DNA of 64,000 nucleotides from Microvirga sp052114605 (GTDB lineage Bacteria; Pseudomonadota; Alphaproteobacteria; Rhizobiales; Beijerinckiaceae): assembly GCF_052114605.1 (NCBI RefSeq), contig NZ_JBFRFB010000004.1:62001-126000 (forward strand), read 5' to 3'. The position numbers and the translations under genes were made by a program. Under the pieces are notes generated by a model that worked only from the letters and a program-made list of their open reading frames with translations, did no database searches and was not told the origin of the DNA. Positions 16,915 through 25,299 of this stretch are shown here, piece by piece. The first letter of the stretch is position 1. Every line of letters begins with the position of its first letter.

Positions 16915-18696
16915 TTAGCCACCGTTCGGAGCAGGAACCGGTGCGGGCGTGCTCTCCGCGGCGGCGGGCTTAGGGTCCTCTTCCATCCCGCTGTCGATCT
17001 TCTTGAGGATCTTCACGAGGTCCTCGTGCTCCGGATCCGAGTTCTTGGCGTGGTCCCACTGGAACTTCGCTTCGAGCTTGCGGCCGATCTTCCAATAGGC
17101 GTCGCCCAGGTGATCGTTGATCGTCGGATCGCCGGCCTTCAGCTCCACGGCCTTTTCCAGCTCGCGCACGGCCTCCTCGTAGCGGCCCATGCGGTAATAG
17201 GCCCAGCCGAGGGAATCGATGATCATGCCGTCACGGGGAGCAAGCTCCACCGCGCGCTGCAGCATCTTGAAGGCGTCGTCGATGTTGATGTTCTGGTCCA
17301 CCCAGGAATAGGCGAGATAGTTCATCACCTGCGCCTGCGCGGCCGGAAGGCCCTCGGGCACGAGTTCCATCGCTTTCTTGAGATCGGCCTCGGCCTTGTC
17401 CCATTGCTTCGAGCGCTCATAGGACGTGCCGCGATAGAAATAGAGGATCCAGTGGCCGCGCTGCGGCTCTCCGACGAGCTGGATCGCCTTGCCGTAAGTC
17501 TCGGCGGCTTCCGCGAATTTCTTGCGCGAACGCTGCACGTTGCCCAGCGCCATGACGACCTCGACGTCGGACGGACGCTCCTTCATGAGCTTTTCCAGGT
17601 GTCCGATGGCATCGTCGCCGCGCCCCATCAGCTCGTAGTTCTGGCCGATGGCAATGTCGGCGCTGGCGCGCACCGGAGCGGCCTTGGGAACCCGCTCGAA
17701 GATGGCGTTGGCCTGATCGTATTGCTTGAGGCGCTCATAGACGTCGCCCAGGGTGACGAGGGCAAGCGGATGATCGGGCTCCAGATCGAGGCCGAGGCGC
17801 AGGTAGATGATGGCGGTCAGCTCGTCGCCCTGGGTATTGCCCACGACGCCGAGGCCATAAAGCAGCTCGGCCGCGCCCTGCTGGGCATTCGTGACGAGGG
17901 GGTTGAGGGGCTTGCCCTCCTCAAGCGCCTTCAGGGCAGCCATGACGATGGGATGGCGCGGAGCCAACTCGTCGAAGGCCTTGTAGACCTTGATGGCATC
18001 GTCCTTGCGGCCGCGCTTGGCCAGGAAGCGGCCATAGGCATCGACGACTTGAAGCGTGTTACGCTCGCCCTCGTAAGCCGCCTTGAAGCGCTTCTCGGCC
18101 TCGGTGGCATTGCCGATCACGTCGGCGATCAGGGCCGCGTGGTACTCGCGGAACTGGTTGAAGGCGCGCTCGTTCTTGAGCTTGTCCACGGTGGCGAGCG
18201 CCTGCTTGCCGTCCTTTGCGCCCGCATAGGCCCAGGCGGTCAGAAGCGTGGCGGTCAGGTCCGCCTGCCGGCCACGGGTCCCCCGCGCCAGGCGCGAGCG
18301 GGCATCCGCATATTTCTGGTTTTTCAGAGCCCGCACGCCGAGGGCGAACTGGGCCAGATTGTTGGAGCCGTCGCGGACCGACAGGCGCTCCGCCGCACGA
18401 TAGGCCTCAGGCATGGCGCCGCTGGCGAGGAAGGCCACAAAACCGCGCTCCAGAAGCTCCTGGTTGCTCGGATCCTCGGAAATCGCCTCGCGGAAGAAAA
18501 CGGAGGCTGCTTCCGTATCCCGGGCGGATCCGGCCACATAGGCCGAAAGGAAGTTCCCCTCCAGGCTCTGCGCGGGCTTCAGGGTCTCGTTCGGGTCCGT
18601 GTTGCTGGCCATGGCAGGCGCCACCAGCAGGCTGGCGGCGGTCAACACGAGCACAGGCAGGCCTTTGCGGGCCGAAGGCAATTTGAATGTGGGCAC
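16915..18696 (-). CDS. Exported tetratricopeptide repeat protein
   Basis: A 593-residue protein with an N-terminal signal peptide (GLPVLVLTAASLLVAPAMA, about 12-30) and then almost continuous TPR helices. Clear units include LGDVYERLKQYDQANAIFER, DDAIGHLEKLMKERPSDVEV and MIIDSLGWAYYRMGRYEEAV. The C-terminus is acidic and Pro/Ala-rich. It is probably periplasmic or outer-membrane associated and acts as a scaffold; no partner is evident. The GTG at 18696 is preferred because GGAG lies nine bases upstream; a TTG at 18711 is the alternative. It stands alone, flanked on both sides by repeat elements. Confidence 0.85.
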   Translation of the reverse strand: MPTFKLPSARKGLPVLVLTAASLLVAPAMASNTDPNETLKPAQSLEGNFLSAYVAGSARDTEAASVFFREAISEDPSNQELLERGFVAFLASGAMPEAYRAAERLSVRDGSNNLAQFALGVRALKNQKYADARSRLARGTRGRQADLTATLLTAWAYAGAKDGKQALATVDKLKNERAFNQFREYHAALIADVIGNATEAEKRFKAAYEGERNTLQVVDAYGRFLAKRGRKDDAIKVYKAFDELAPRHPIVMAALKALEEGKPLNPLVTNAQQGAAELLYGLGVVGNTQGDELTAIIYLRLGLDLEPDHPLALVTLGDVYERLKQYDQANAIFERVPKAAPVRASADIAIGQNYELMGRGDDAIGHLEKLMKERPSDVEVVMALGNVQRSRKKFAEAAETYGKAIQLVGEPQRGHWILYFYRGTSYERSKQWDKAEADLKKAMELVPEGLPAAQAQVMNYLAYSWVDQNINIDDAFKMLQRAVELAPRDGMIIDSLGWAYYRMGRYEEAVRELEKAVELKAGDPTINDHLGDAYWKIGRKLEAKFQWDHAKNSDPEHEDLVKILKKIDSGMEEDPKPAAAESTPAPVPAPNGG

Positions 18697-19121
18697 GAAG
18701 TGCGGCTCCAATATCGCGACATCTCAGGGCTTTAGGGGAGATGTGCGCCAAATCAGGCCGGAGAATGGCGTTTCCCTTTGCCATCGGCAAGGGGACAATT
18801 GACGCTGGTGCGTAAAAGCCTTGTGAGGGGGAGATGAATTCCTTCCAGGGATAGTCATCCCGGACGGTGCCAGCCGATCCGGGATCGTTGGCAGAATGAA
18901 GCGCGGGAACCTCACCGCTGTCATTCCCGCGAAGGCGGGAACCCATAACCACCGCAGTTGCAAAATAAAGTTATTCGGATCGTACCGCTTTTTCTTGCAA
19001 CGTTGTGGTTATGGGTTCCGGGCTCCGCTGCGCGGCCCCGGAATGACATAGGGGAGCTCGATCCGGCCGACGATACCGGATCTCCGCTGTGCAGCCCCGG
19101 GATGACCGCTAATAGACTGCC
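18697..19121. repeat. Intergenic cluster of REP-like inverted repeats
   Basis: A 425-nt gap without a gene. At 18854-18895 it holds a near copy of the element at 4511 (GTCATCCCGGACG...GATCCGGGATCG, then TTGGCAGAAT). At 18920-18952 lies TCATTCCCGCGAAGGCGGGAA followed by CCCATAACCACC, whose reverse complement appears at 19005-19025. Further arms follow at 19026-19050 (CGGAATGACAT) and 19061-19107 (CGGGATGACC). The nested arrangement looks like several elements inserted into each other. I see no coding region here. Confidence 0.75.
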
Positions 19122-20786
19122 TCACATATTCACGTAATTCGGCCCGCCGCCGCCCTCGGGCGTGGTCCAGTTGATGTTCTGGTTCGGGTCCTTGATATCG
19201 CAGGTCTTGCAGTGGACGCAGTTCTGCGCGTTGATCTGGAACCGGGCGCCGCCTTCGCCTTCCACCCATTCATAAACGCCAGCCGGGCAGTAGCGCTGGG
19301 AGGGCCCGCCGAACACGTCGTGCTCGGAGGCTTTCTGAAGGCCCATATCCTTCACCTTCAGGTGGACCGGCTGGTCCTCCTCGTGGTTGGTGTTGGACAG
19401 GAACACCGAGGACAGCTTGTCGAAGGTCAAAACGCCGTCGGGGCGGTCGTACTTGATCGGCTTCACCTGGTTGAGGGGCAGCAGGCACTCATGGTCCGGC
19501 TTGCCGTGCTTCATGGTGCCGAAGGGCGACCATCCGAACAGCTCGGTGAGCCACATGTCGAGCCCGCCCAGGGCCACGCCTACCGCCGTGCCGTATTTGG
19601 ACCAGAGGGGCTTCACGTTGCGCACGCGCTTGAGATCGTAGCCGATGGGCGAGGAGCGCCAGGATTCCTCGTAGGCCGCCACCTCGTCATGGGCTCGGCC
19701 CTCTTGCAGCGCCGCGAATACATGGTCGGCGCAGAGCATGCCGGACAGGATCGCGTTGTGACTGCCCTTGATGCGCGGCACGTTCACGAAGCCCGCCGAA
19801 TCGCCCACGAGGCAGCCGCCGGGGAACGAGAGGCGCGGCACCGATTGCCAGCCGCCCTCCATGATGGCGCGCGCGCCGTAGCCGATGCGCTTGGCGCCCT
19901 CGAACACGTCGCGCACCATCGGATGGGTCTTGAAGCGCTGGAACTCGTCGAAGGGCGACAGGGTCGGGTTCTTGTAATTCAGGTGCACCACGAAGCCGAC
20001 GGACACGAGGTTGTCGTCGAAATGGTAGAGCCACGATCCGCCGCCGGCATTGTTCGGCAGCGGCCAGCCCATGGAATGGCGCACGAGGCCGGGCTGGAAA
20101 TGCTCCGGCTTGACCTGCCAGAGCTCCTTGATGCCGATGCCGTATTTCTGGTGGTCGCGCCCCTCGTTGAGGCCGAAGCGCTCGACCATCTGCTTGGTGA
20201 GCGAGCCGCGCGCGCCTTCGCCGAAAATCGTGTACTTGGCGCGAAGCTCCATGCCGCGGGTGAAGTTTGCATTGGGCTCACCGTCGCGGCTGATGCCCAT
20301 GTCGCCGGTGGCGATGCCGACGACCTTGCCGTCCTCGATGAGCACTTCGGCGGCAGGGAAGCCGGGATAGATCTCGACGCCCAGCTCCTCCGCCTTGCGG
20401 CCGAGATAGCGGGCGACATTGCCGAGCGAGCCGACGAAATTGCCGTGGTTGTTCATGAGCTTGGGCATGAACACGTTGGGCATCTTCACGCCGCCGGCAT
20501 GGCCCAGATACATGAACTCGTCGGCGGTCACTTCGGTCTTGAGGGGCCGGTCGGGATCGCTACGCCATTCGGGCAGAAGGCCGTCGAGGCCGCTGGGGTC
20601 TATCACCGCGCCGGAGAGGATATGGGCGCCGACCTCGGAGCCTTTCTCCACCACCACGACGGAGATGTCCGCCCCCGCCTCCGCCGCCTGCTGCTTCAGC
20701 CGGATGGCGGTTGCCAGGCCCGCAGGCCCCGCGCCCACGACGACAACATCAAATTCCATCGACTCACGGGCGGGCAGATCGGCCAT
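19122..20786 (-). CDS. Electron transfer flavoprotein-ubiquinone oxidoreductase
   Basis: Passes electrons from ETF (fatty acid and amino acid oxidation) to ubiquinone at the inner membrane. It has 554 residues. The FAD Rossmann motif VVVVGAGPAGLATAIRLKQQ lies near residue 13. The quinone-binding and membrane-association region is central. The C-terminal ferredoxin-like domain carries the 4Fe-4S ligands in NCVHCKTCDIKDPNQNI, with an upstream Cys in RYCPAGVYE. The ATG at 20786 has GGAGGAGG-like ribosome binding sequence. The gene is monocistronic here; etfAB are not in this window. Confidence 0.97.
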   Translation of the reverse strand: MADLPARESMEFDVVVVGAGPAGLATAIRLKQQAAEAGADISVVVVEKGSEVGAHILSGAVIDPSGLDGLLPEWRSDPDRPLKTEVTADEFMYLGHAGGVKMPNVFMPKLMNNHGNFVGSLGNVARYLGRKAEELGVEIYPGFPAAEVLIEDGKVVGIATGDMGISRDGEPNANFTRGMELRAKYTIFGEGARGSLTKQMVERFGLNEGRDHQKYGIGIKELWQVKPEHFQPGLVRHSMGWPLPNNAGGGSWLYHFDDNLVSVGFVVHLNYKNPTLSPFDEFQRFKTHPMVRDVFEGAKRIGYGARAIMEGGWQSVPRLSFPGGCLVGDSAGFVNVPRIKGSHNAILSGMLCADHVFAALQEGRAHDEVAAYEESWRSSPIGYDLKRVRNVKPLWSKYGTAVGVALGGLDMWLTELFGWSPFGTMKHGKPDHECLLPLNQVKPIKYDRPDGVLTFDKLSSVFLSNTNHEEDQPVHLKVKDMGLQKASEHDVFGGPSQRYCPAGVYEWVEGEGGARFQINAQNCVHCKTCDIKDPNQNINWTTPEGGGGPNYVNM

Positions 20787-21031
20787 CGGGTTCCTCCTCC
20801 TACGCAACTTCGAGATTTCTCAACAGATGGTTTGCATATGAACCATCCGTCCGATTTCTCAAGTGCGGCCTAAACTAGAAGCTTTCCTAACTGCAATGCT
20901 ACCGGGCGGAAAGTTCTCTTTCTGCATAGGTTCATGCACAGCTTAGACTACCTAACGTCACGACGCCTCCGCAGCTGTTCCACTCAATGGAAATACCCTG
21001 CGATGATTGTAGTCGCGCAAGCTGTCCCGAG

Positions 21032-21060
21032 TTGTCCTGCTTGCTTGATGAGCTTAGAAT
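21032..21060 (+). promoter_or_regulatory. Sigma70-like promoter, possibly giving a leaderless ogt transcript
   Basis: TTGTCC at 21032-21037 and TAGAAT at 21055-21060 are separated by exactly 17 nt. Transcription would start about 6-8 nt downstream, at or next to the ogt ATG at 21067. No Shine-Dalgarno sequence precedes that ATG. Confidence 0.55.
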
Positions 21061-21066
21061 GGCGGC

Positions 21067-21633
21067 ATGCAGGATCACCTCCCCGAGCGCGAGGCGTTCT
21101 ATACGCTTTTCGATACGCCCATCGGCTTCTGCGGCATGACCTGGAATGGCCGTGGCGTCGTCGGCATGCAATTGCCGGAGGATGACGCATCCAAGTCGCG
21201 CAGCCGGATCGCGAAACGCTTTCCGGAAAGCCTTGAAGCCCCGCCACCGCCTCACATCCAGACGATCATTGCGGAGGTGGTCGCCCTGCTGAAGGGCGAA
21301 GCGCGTGACCTTTCCGCCATCCCGCTCGACATGGAGGGCGTGCCGGAGCTTCACCGCCGTGTTTACGAGGTCGCTCGCGCCATCCCGCCCGGCAAGCTCA
21401 TGACCTATGGCGAGATCGCGTCCCGGCTCGGAATCGATAACGCCCGGCTGATCGGCCAGGCCCTCGGGAAAAACCCGTTCGCCATCATCGTGCCCTGCCA
21501 CCGGGTCGTGGCGGCGGGCGGCAAGCTCGGCGGGTTTTCAGCCAATGGCGGCGGCATGACGAAGCGCCGCCTTCTCGCCATCGAAGGCGCCCGACGCGAC
21601 GAGAGCCCGACGCTCTTCGACCTGATTTCGTGA
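21067..21633 (+). CDS. ogt: Methylated-DNA--protein-cysteine S-methyltransferase (Ogt type)
   Basis: A suicide repair protein that removes O6-alkyl groups from guanine. It has 188 residues, without an Ada-type N-terminal domain. The C-terminal ATase domain shows YGEIASRLG near residue 118, RLIGQALGKNPF near 129, and the active-site PCHRVV with the acceptor Cys near 145. GGFSANGG follows as expected. The N-terminal domain (FYTLFDTPIGFCGMTWNGRG) is standard. It lies divergent from ETF-QO and 245 nt upstream of a uracil-DNA glycosylase gene, with a repeat element between them. Confidence 0.95.
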   Translation: MQDHLPEREAFYTLFDTPIGFCGMTWNGRGVVGMQLPEDDASKSRSRIAKRFPESLEAPPPPHIQTIIAEVVALLKGEARDLSAIPLDMEGVPELHRRVYEVARAIPPGKLMTYGEIASRLGIDNARLIGQALGKNPFAIIVPCHRVVAAGGKLGGFSANGGGMTKRRLLAIEGARRDESPTLFDLIS

Positions 21634-21660
21634 GAGCTGGCTCACAAAGCACTGACAGGC

Positions 21661-21769
21661 CCTCCTCCCCCTTGTGGGGAGGGATTAAGGGTGGGGGTGT
21701 TGGCGCCGGACCTTGATAAGCTGTCGCCGCCACCCCCACCTCCAACTCCTCCCCACAAGGGGGAGGGAA
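21661..21769. repeat. Inverted repeat pair of the CCTCCCCCTTGTGGGGAGG family
   Basis: The left arm (21661-21698) carries CTCCCCCTTGTGGGGAGGG followed by AAGGGTGGGGGTG. The right arm (21731-21769) holds the reverse complements CACCCCCACC and CTCCCCACAAGGGGGAGGG. The whole would fold as one long cruciform or RNA hairpin between ogt and the glycosylase gene. The same core occurs at 12153. Confidence 0.7.
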
Positions 21770-21878
21770 ATAGCGCTATGCCTTTATGGGCCAGAGTCCC
21801 GGGATGAGGGCGCAGGTATTGGCTTATCCTTTGCTGACTTGAGTTGTTCATCGGCCCTGAAATGCTTACATACATTCC

Positions 21879-22700
21879 ATGCAGGATTACCCCTCCGACC
21901 CGGATGCTCTGAAGGCGCTGCTCGACTTCCATGTCGAGGCGGGGGTGGATCTTGCGCTCGACGAGACCCCGCATAACCGCTTCGCCGAGCCGAAGGCCGA
22001 GCCTGCCCAGGCAAAGGCTGCCGCTCCGCAGCGTGATGCACCCTCGTCACCCCCTCCCCGCGCCCTGCCCAAAGTCGCCGCCGCCGCGCCCGACGAGGTG
22101 GCGAGCCTTGCCCGCGAGCAGGCGCGCCATGCGCAATCACTGGAGGAGCTGGAGGCGATCCTCGCCGGTTTCGAAGGCTGCGCCCTGAAATTCTCGGCCA
22201 AGAACCTCGCCTTTGCCGACGGCAATCCGAAAGGCCGGGTGATGCTGGTGGGTGAGGCCCCCGGCGCCGATGAGGACCGGATCGGCAAGCCCTTCATGGG
22301 CCGCTCCGGCCAATTGCTGGACCGGATGCTGGCGACCATCGGGCTCGACCGTTCCCAGGTTTACGTGGCCAACGTCGTTCCCTGGCGTCCGCCTGGCAAC
22401 CGCACCCCGACACCGCAGGAAATCGCCATCTGCAAGCCGTTCATCGCGCGGCAGATCGAATTGGCGAGCCCTGAATTCGTGATCTGCCTTGGCGGCCCCG
22501 CAGCCCAGAACCTGCTCGGCCTGAAGGAAGGCATTCTTCGCACCCGTGGCCGCTGGCTCACCTACAAGACCGAGGATGGACGCGAAATCCGCGCCCTGCC
22601 GACGCTGCATCCGGCCTATCTCCTGCGCCAGCCGCTGCAAAAGCGGCTCGGCTGGCGCGATTTTCAGGCCCTGCGGCGGGCGCTGGACGGCAAGGAATAA
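21879..22700 (+). CDS. Uracil-DNA glycosylase, family 4-like
   Basis: Excises uracil from DNA. It has 273 residues: about 90 residues of Ala/Pro-rich variable sequence, then the UDG domain. Motif 1 is VGEAPGADEDRIGKPFMGRSG near residue 124. NVVPWRPPGNRTPTP lies near 165, and motif 2 is LHPAYLLRQP near 246. Canonical family 4 enzymes hold a 4Fe-4S cluster using a CxxC pair plus two later Cys. Here the first site reads GCALK, with only one Cys, while two later Cys (AICKPF, VICLGG) remain. Whether a cluster is bound is therefore uncertain. Confidence 0.9.
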   Translation: MQDYPSDPDALKALLDFHVEAGVDLALDETPHNRFAEPKAEPAQAKAAAPQRDAPSSPPPRALPKVAAAAPDEVASLAREQARHAQSLEELEAILAGFEGCALKFSAKNLAFADGNPKGRVMLVGEAPGADEDRIGKPFMGRSGQLLDRMLATIGLDRSQVYVANVVPWRPPGNRTPTPQEIAICKPFIARQIELASPEFVICLGGPAAQNLLGLKEGILRTRGRWLTYKTEDGREIRALPTLHPAYLLRQPLQKRLGWRDFQALRRALDGKE

Positions 22701-22790
22701 AAGAGCGCCTTGAGAGCCGGCCGGAACCGGTTCATATGCTCACGCCTTAAGAAGCTGCGCACTATAAGTGCCGTTGATTGCAGGTGGATC

Positions 22791-23654
22791 ATGCGCTGGG
22801 AAGATTTTCGAACCTCGTCCAATGTAGAAGACCGTCGCGGCATGGGCATGGGCGGCGCAGGCGGCCTTGGCATCGGCGCCATGGTTGTCCTCGGCCTCAT
22901 CGGCTGGGCCTTGGGAATCGATCCGCGCATCTTGATCGGCGGCGCGGAGATGATCGCGGGCGGCGGCTCCGGCTATCAGCAGCAACAAGGCAAGCAAGGC
23001 ACGCCGCAGGACGAGATGGGCCGCTTCGCCTCCGCAATCCTCGGCAACACCGAGGACGTGTGGAAAGAGGTCCTGCCCCAGCAGGCGAACCGGCAATATC
23101 AGGAGCCGAAGCTGGTGCTGTTCTCCGGCGCGACGCGCTCCGGCTGCGGCGGCGCGCAATCGGCCATGGGGCCGTTCTATTGTCCGCTCGATCAGACCGT
23201 CTATATCGACCTTTCCTTCTTCCAGGAAATGCAGCAGCGCTTCCGCGCGGGCGGCGATTTCGCCTATGCCTATGTGCTCGCGCATGAGGTCGGCCACCAC
23301 GTGGAAAACCAGCTCGGCATTCTTCCCCGCGTGCAGCAGCGCCAGCAGGAAGTGGGCACGGCCGAGCGCAACCAGCTTTCCGTGCGCGTCGAGCTGATGG
23401 CCGATTGCCTCGCCGGTGTCTGGGCACACCATTCCAACCAGCGTTGGCAGTCGCTGGAGCAAGGCGACATCGAGGAAGCGATCCGCGCAGCAGAAGCCAT
23501 CGGCGACGACCGCCTGCAGAAGCAGGGCCAGGGCCGCGTGGTGCCGGATTCCTTCACGCACGGGTCGTCCGAACAGCGCATGCGCTGGCTGACCACGGGC
23601 TTGAAGACCGGCCAGGTTCAGGCCTGCGATACGTTCAGGGCGAGCAAGCTTTAA
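22791..23654 (+). CDS. YpfJ-type neutral zinc metallopeptidase
   Basis: A 287-residue membrane-anchored protein of the putative neutral zinc metallopeptidase family (YpfJ). An N-terminal transmembrane segment rich in Gly, Ile and Leu spans about 19-42. A Gln/Gly-rich linker follows. The zinc motif HEVGHH lies near residue 165, with the conserved GCGGAQSAMGPFYCP near 119-133 and the downstream Glu-rich RVELMADCLAG near 200. The start MRWEDFRTSSNVEDRRG is the family's standard N-terminus. Physiological substrate is not known. It stands between the UDG gene and a repeat cluster. Confidence 0.92.
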   Translation: MRWEDFRTSSNVEDRRGMGMGGAGGLGIGAMVVLGLIGWALGIDPRILIGGAEMIAGGGSGYQQQQGKQGTPQDEMGRFASAILGNTEDVWKEVLPQQANRQYQEPKLVLFSGATRSGCGGAQSAMGPFYCPLDQTVYIDLSFFQEMQQRFRAGGDFAYAYVLAHEVGHHVENQLGILPRVQQRQQEVGTAERNQLSVRVELMADCLAGVWAHHSNQRWQSLEQGDIEEAIRAAEAIGDDRLQKQGQGRVVPDSFTHGSSEQRMRWLTTGLKTGQVQACDTFRASKL

Positions 23655-23660
23655 ACAAAG

Positions 23661-23893
23661 TGTCATCCCGGACGGCATGCGATCCGGGACCGCGCGCAGG
23701 ATAAAGCGCCAGCGGCCCAACTCTGTCATTCCCGCGCAGGCGGGAATCCAGAAACACAGTCCGACTAGAATAAAGCTGATCGTGTCGAAGTGCCTTTCCT
23801 CGACACGTCATGGGTATGGCTCCCCGCCTGCGCGGGGATGACACCGAGCTATACTTGTCGAACGTTCCGGATCTGCGCTTCGTCCGGGATGAC
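23661..23893. repeat. Nested REP-like inverted repeats upstream of moaB
   Basis: GTCATCCCGGACGGCATGCGATCCGGGA at 23662-23689 pairs with the element ending CGTCCGGGATGAC at 23866-23893. Nested inside are GTCATTCCCGCGCAGGCGGG at 23727 and CCCGCCTGCGCGGGGATGAC at 23824-23843. This is the same nested architecture as at 18854-19107. Confidence 0.75.
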
Positions 23894-23953
23894 ACTTGTG
23901 GATGCGTGAGCCGCTCTGCGCTACAAAGGCATCGATCACGCGAGAATGCTCCC

Positions 23954-24508
23954 ATGCCCGGCATCGACGAAACTCTGACCTTCATTCCCCTCTCCATCGC
24001 CGTGCTCACGGTCTCCGACACGCGTTCGCTAGATGAGGACAAATCCGGCTCGACATTGGCCGAGCGCATTACGAATGCCGGACATCGCCTTGGCGATCGC
24101 GCCATTGTCACAGATGATGTGGATGCGATCCGCGCGAAGGTTAAGAGTTGGATCGACGACACCTCCATCGACGTGATCATCACCACGGGCGGCACGGGCT
24201 TTACTGGCCGCGATGTGACGCCCGAAGCCATCGAGCCCTTGTTCGAGAAACGGATGGACGGCTTTTCCGCCGTGTTTCACCGCATCTCCTACGACAAGAT
24301 CGGCACGTCCACGATTCAATCGCGCGCAACGGCGGGCGTTGCGGGCGCGACATTCATCTTCGTGCTGCCGGGCTCACCCGGTGCATGCAAGGATGCGTGG
24401 GACGGCATTCTTCAAGCGCAGCTCGATTATCGCCATCGCCCCTGCAATTTCGTCGAGATCATGCCGCGTCTCGACGAACATCTGAAGCGCGGGAAGCTGA
24501 AGGCTTGA
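23954..24508 (+). CDS. moaB: Molybdopterin adenylyltransferase-type MoaB
   Basis: Activates molybdopterin by adenylation before molybdenum insertion. It has 184 residues. Motifs are IAVLTVSDTRS near residue 16, the MoCF-binding TTGGTGFTGRDVTPEAI near 75, and the LPGSPGACKDAWD loop near 140. The start at 23954 (MPGIDETL) is chosen over an upstream in-frame ATG that lies within a repeat element. No other molybdenum cofactor genes are nearby. Confidence 0.95.
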   Translation: MPGIDETLTFIPLSIAVLTVSDTRSLDEDKSGSTLAERITNAGHRLGDRAIVTDDVDAIRAKVKSWIDDTSIDVIITTGGTGFTGRDVTPEAIEPLFEKRMDGFSAVFHRISYDKIGTSTIQSRATAGVAGATFIFVLPGSPGACKDAWDGILQAQLDYRHRPCNFVEIMPRLDEHLKRGKLKA

Positions 24509-24529
24509 AGAACTGAACGGACCTTCACT

Positions 24530-25291
24530 TCACACGAGTGAGATACTTTCCTCGACAGCGGAATCCAGGACCAGATCATCGCTCGCTCCCGTGAGCCAGA
24601 GGTGATCGATCTCAAAGCGCAAAATCGTCCGATCCCACCAGCGGTCGATGAGGGATGCAAGGGCCGCCGTTTCGGCTGCATTGAGATCGTCCGTCAGGTT
24701 ATAGAGGCCGACGACGTAGAGATCGGTCTCACGACAGCCGAGACTGCGCTGAATCTGCCGGAAGACGTTTTCTCCGTTTCGGCTTTCCGGATAAGCCCGC
24801 AGGTAAAGTCGACCACGGTTCACATTGCCGGAAAACATCCCTCTGAGTTCAACCGTGATCGGCCCCAACTCCGCCAATGCGCCGCGCTGTTGTTGGCCGA
24901 TGAGAGGCGGGACGCCGGTGGCAAGTGAGCCGCAAATCGTCGCGTGAAGTTTGTCCGACCGTCTGTCGAGCAAATCCCACGCGACCTTGCCGGCGAACGG
25001 CGCTGCTCTCATCTCCGCATCCAGTTCGTGGTAGGCTGGCGATTGAAGCAGAGGATTGCCGGGAACCGGCAACACGAGCGAGAAGACACGCTCGTGCTTT
25101 CCCATGACATAGGATGAACCTTCACGCGTTGCGATGACGCGAGGATGATCGGGAGCAATTAGAGGCAGATGCGCGTGCCTGTAGGTTTCGTCGAGGACGA
25201 GACCCTCCCCGGGTTCAAAACGGGTTCGGCTGCGCTCATAACCGAGCTCGGCATCCGGACATAACATGACTGCTTGAGATGGAGGCAGCAT
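24530..25291 (-). CDS. Uncharacterised protein, possibly 2H-phosphoesterase-like
   Basis: A 253-residue soluble protein. I do not firmly recognise a family. Near residue 114 it has KLHATICGSL, resembling the HxT motif of 2H phosphoesterases (LigT/2'-5' RNA ligase superfamily). A second HLWL element in LRFEIDHLWLTG near 232 sits where a second motif might fall but lacks the Thr/Ser. The N-terminus contains YRHAHLPLIAPDHP and a KHERVFSLVLPVPGNPLL stretch. The start is 9 nt after the stop of the glycosyltransferase-like gene at 25300, so they are probably co-transcribed away from the LexA-type boxes. Confidence 0.6.
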   Translation of the reverse strand: MLPPSQAVMLCPDAELGYERSRTRFEPGEGLVLDETYRHAHLPLIAPDHPRVIATREGSSYVMGKHERVFSLVLPVPGNPLLQSPAYHELDAEMRAAPFAGKVAWDLLDRRSDKLHATICGSLATGVPPLIGQQQRGALAELGPITVELRGMFSGNVNRGRLYLRAYPESRNGENVFRQIQRSLGCRETDLYVVGLYNLTDDLNAAETAALASLIDRWWDRTILRFEIDHLWLTGASDDLVLDSAVEESISLV

Positions 25292-25299
25292 GGAGGGCG

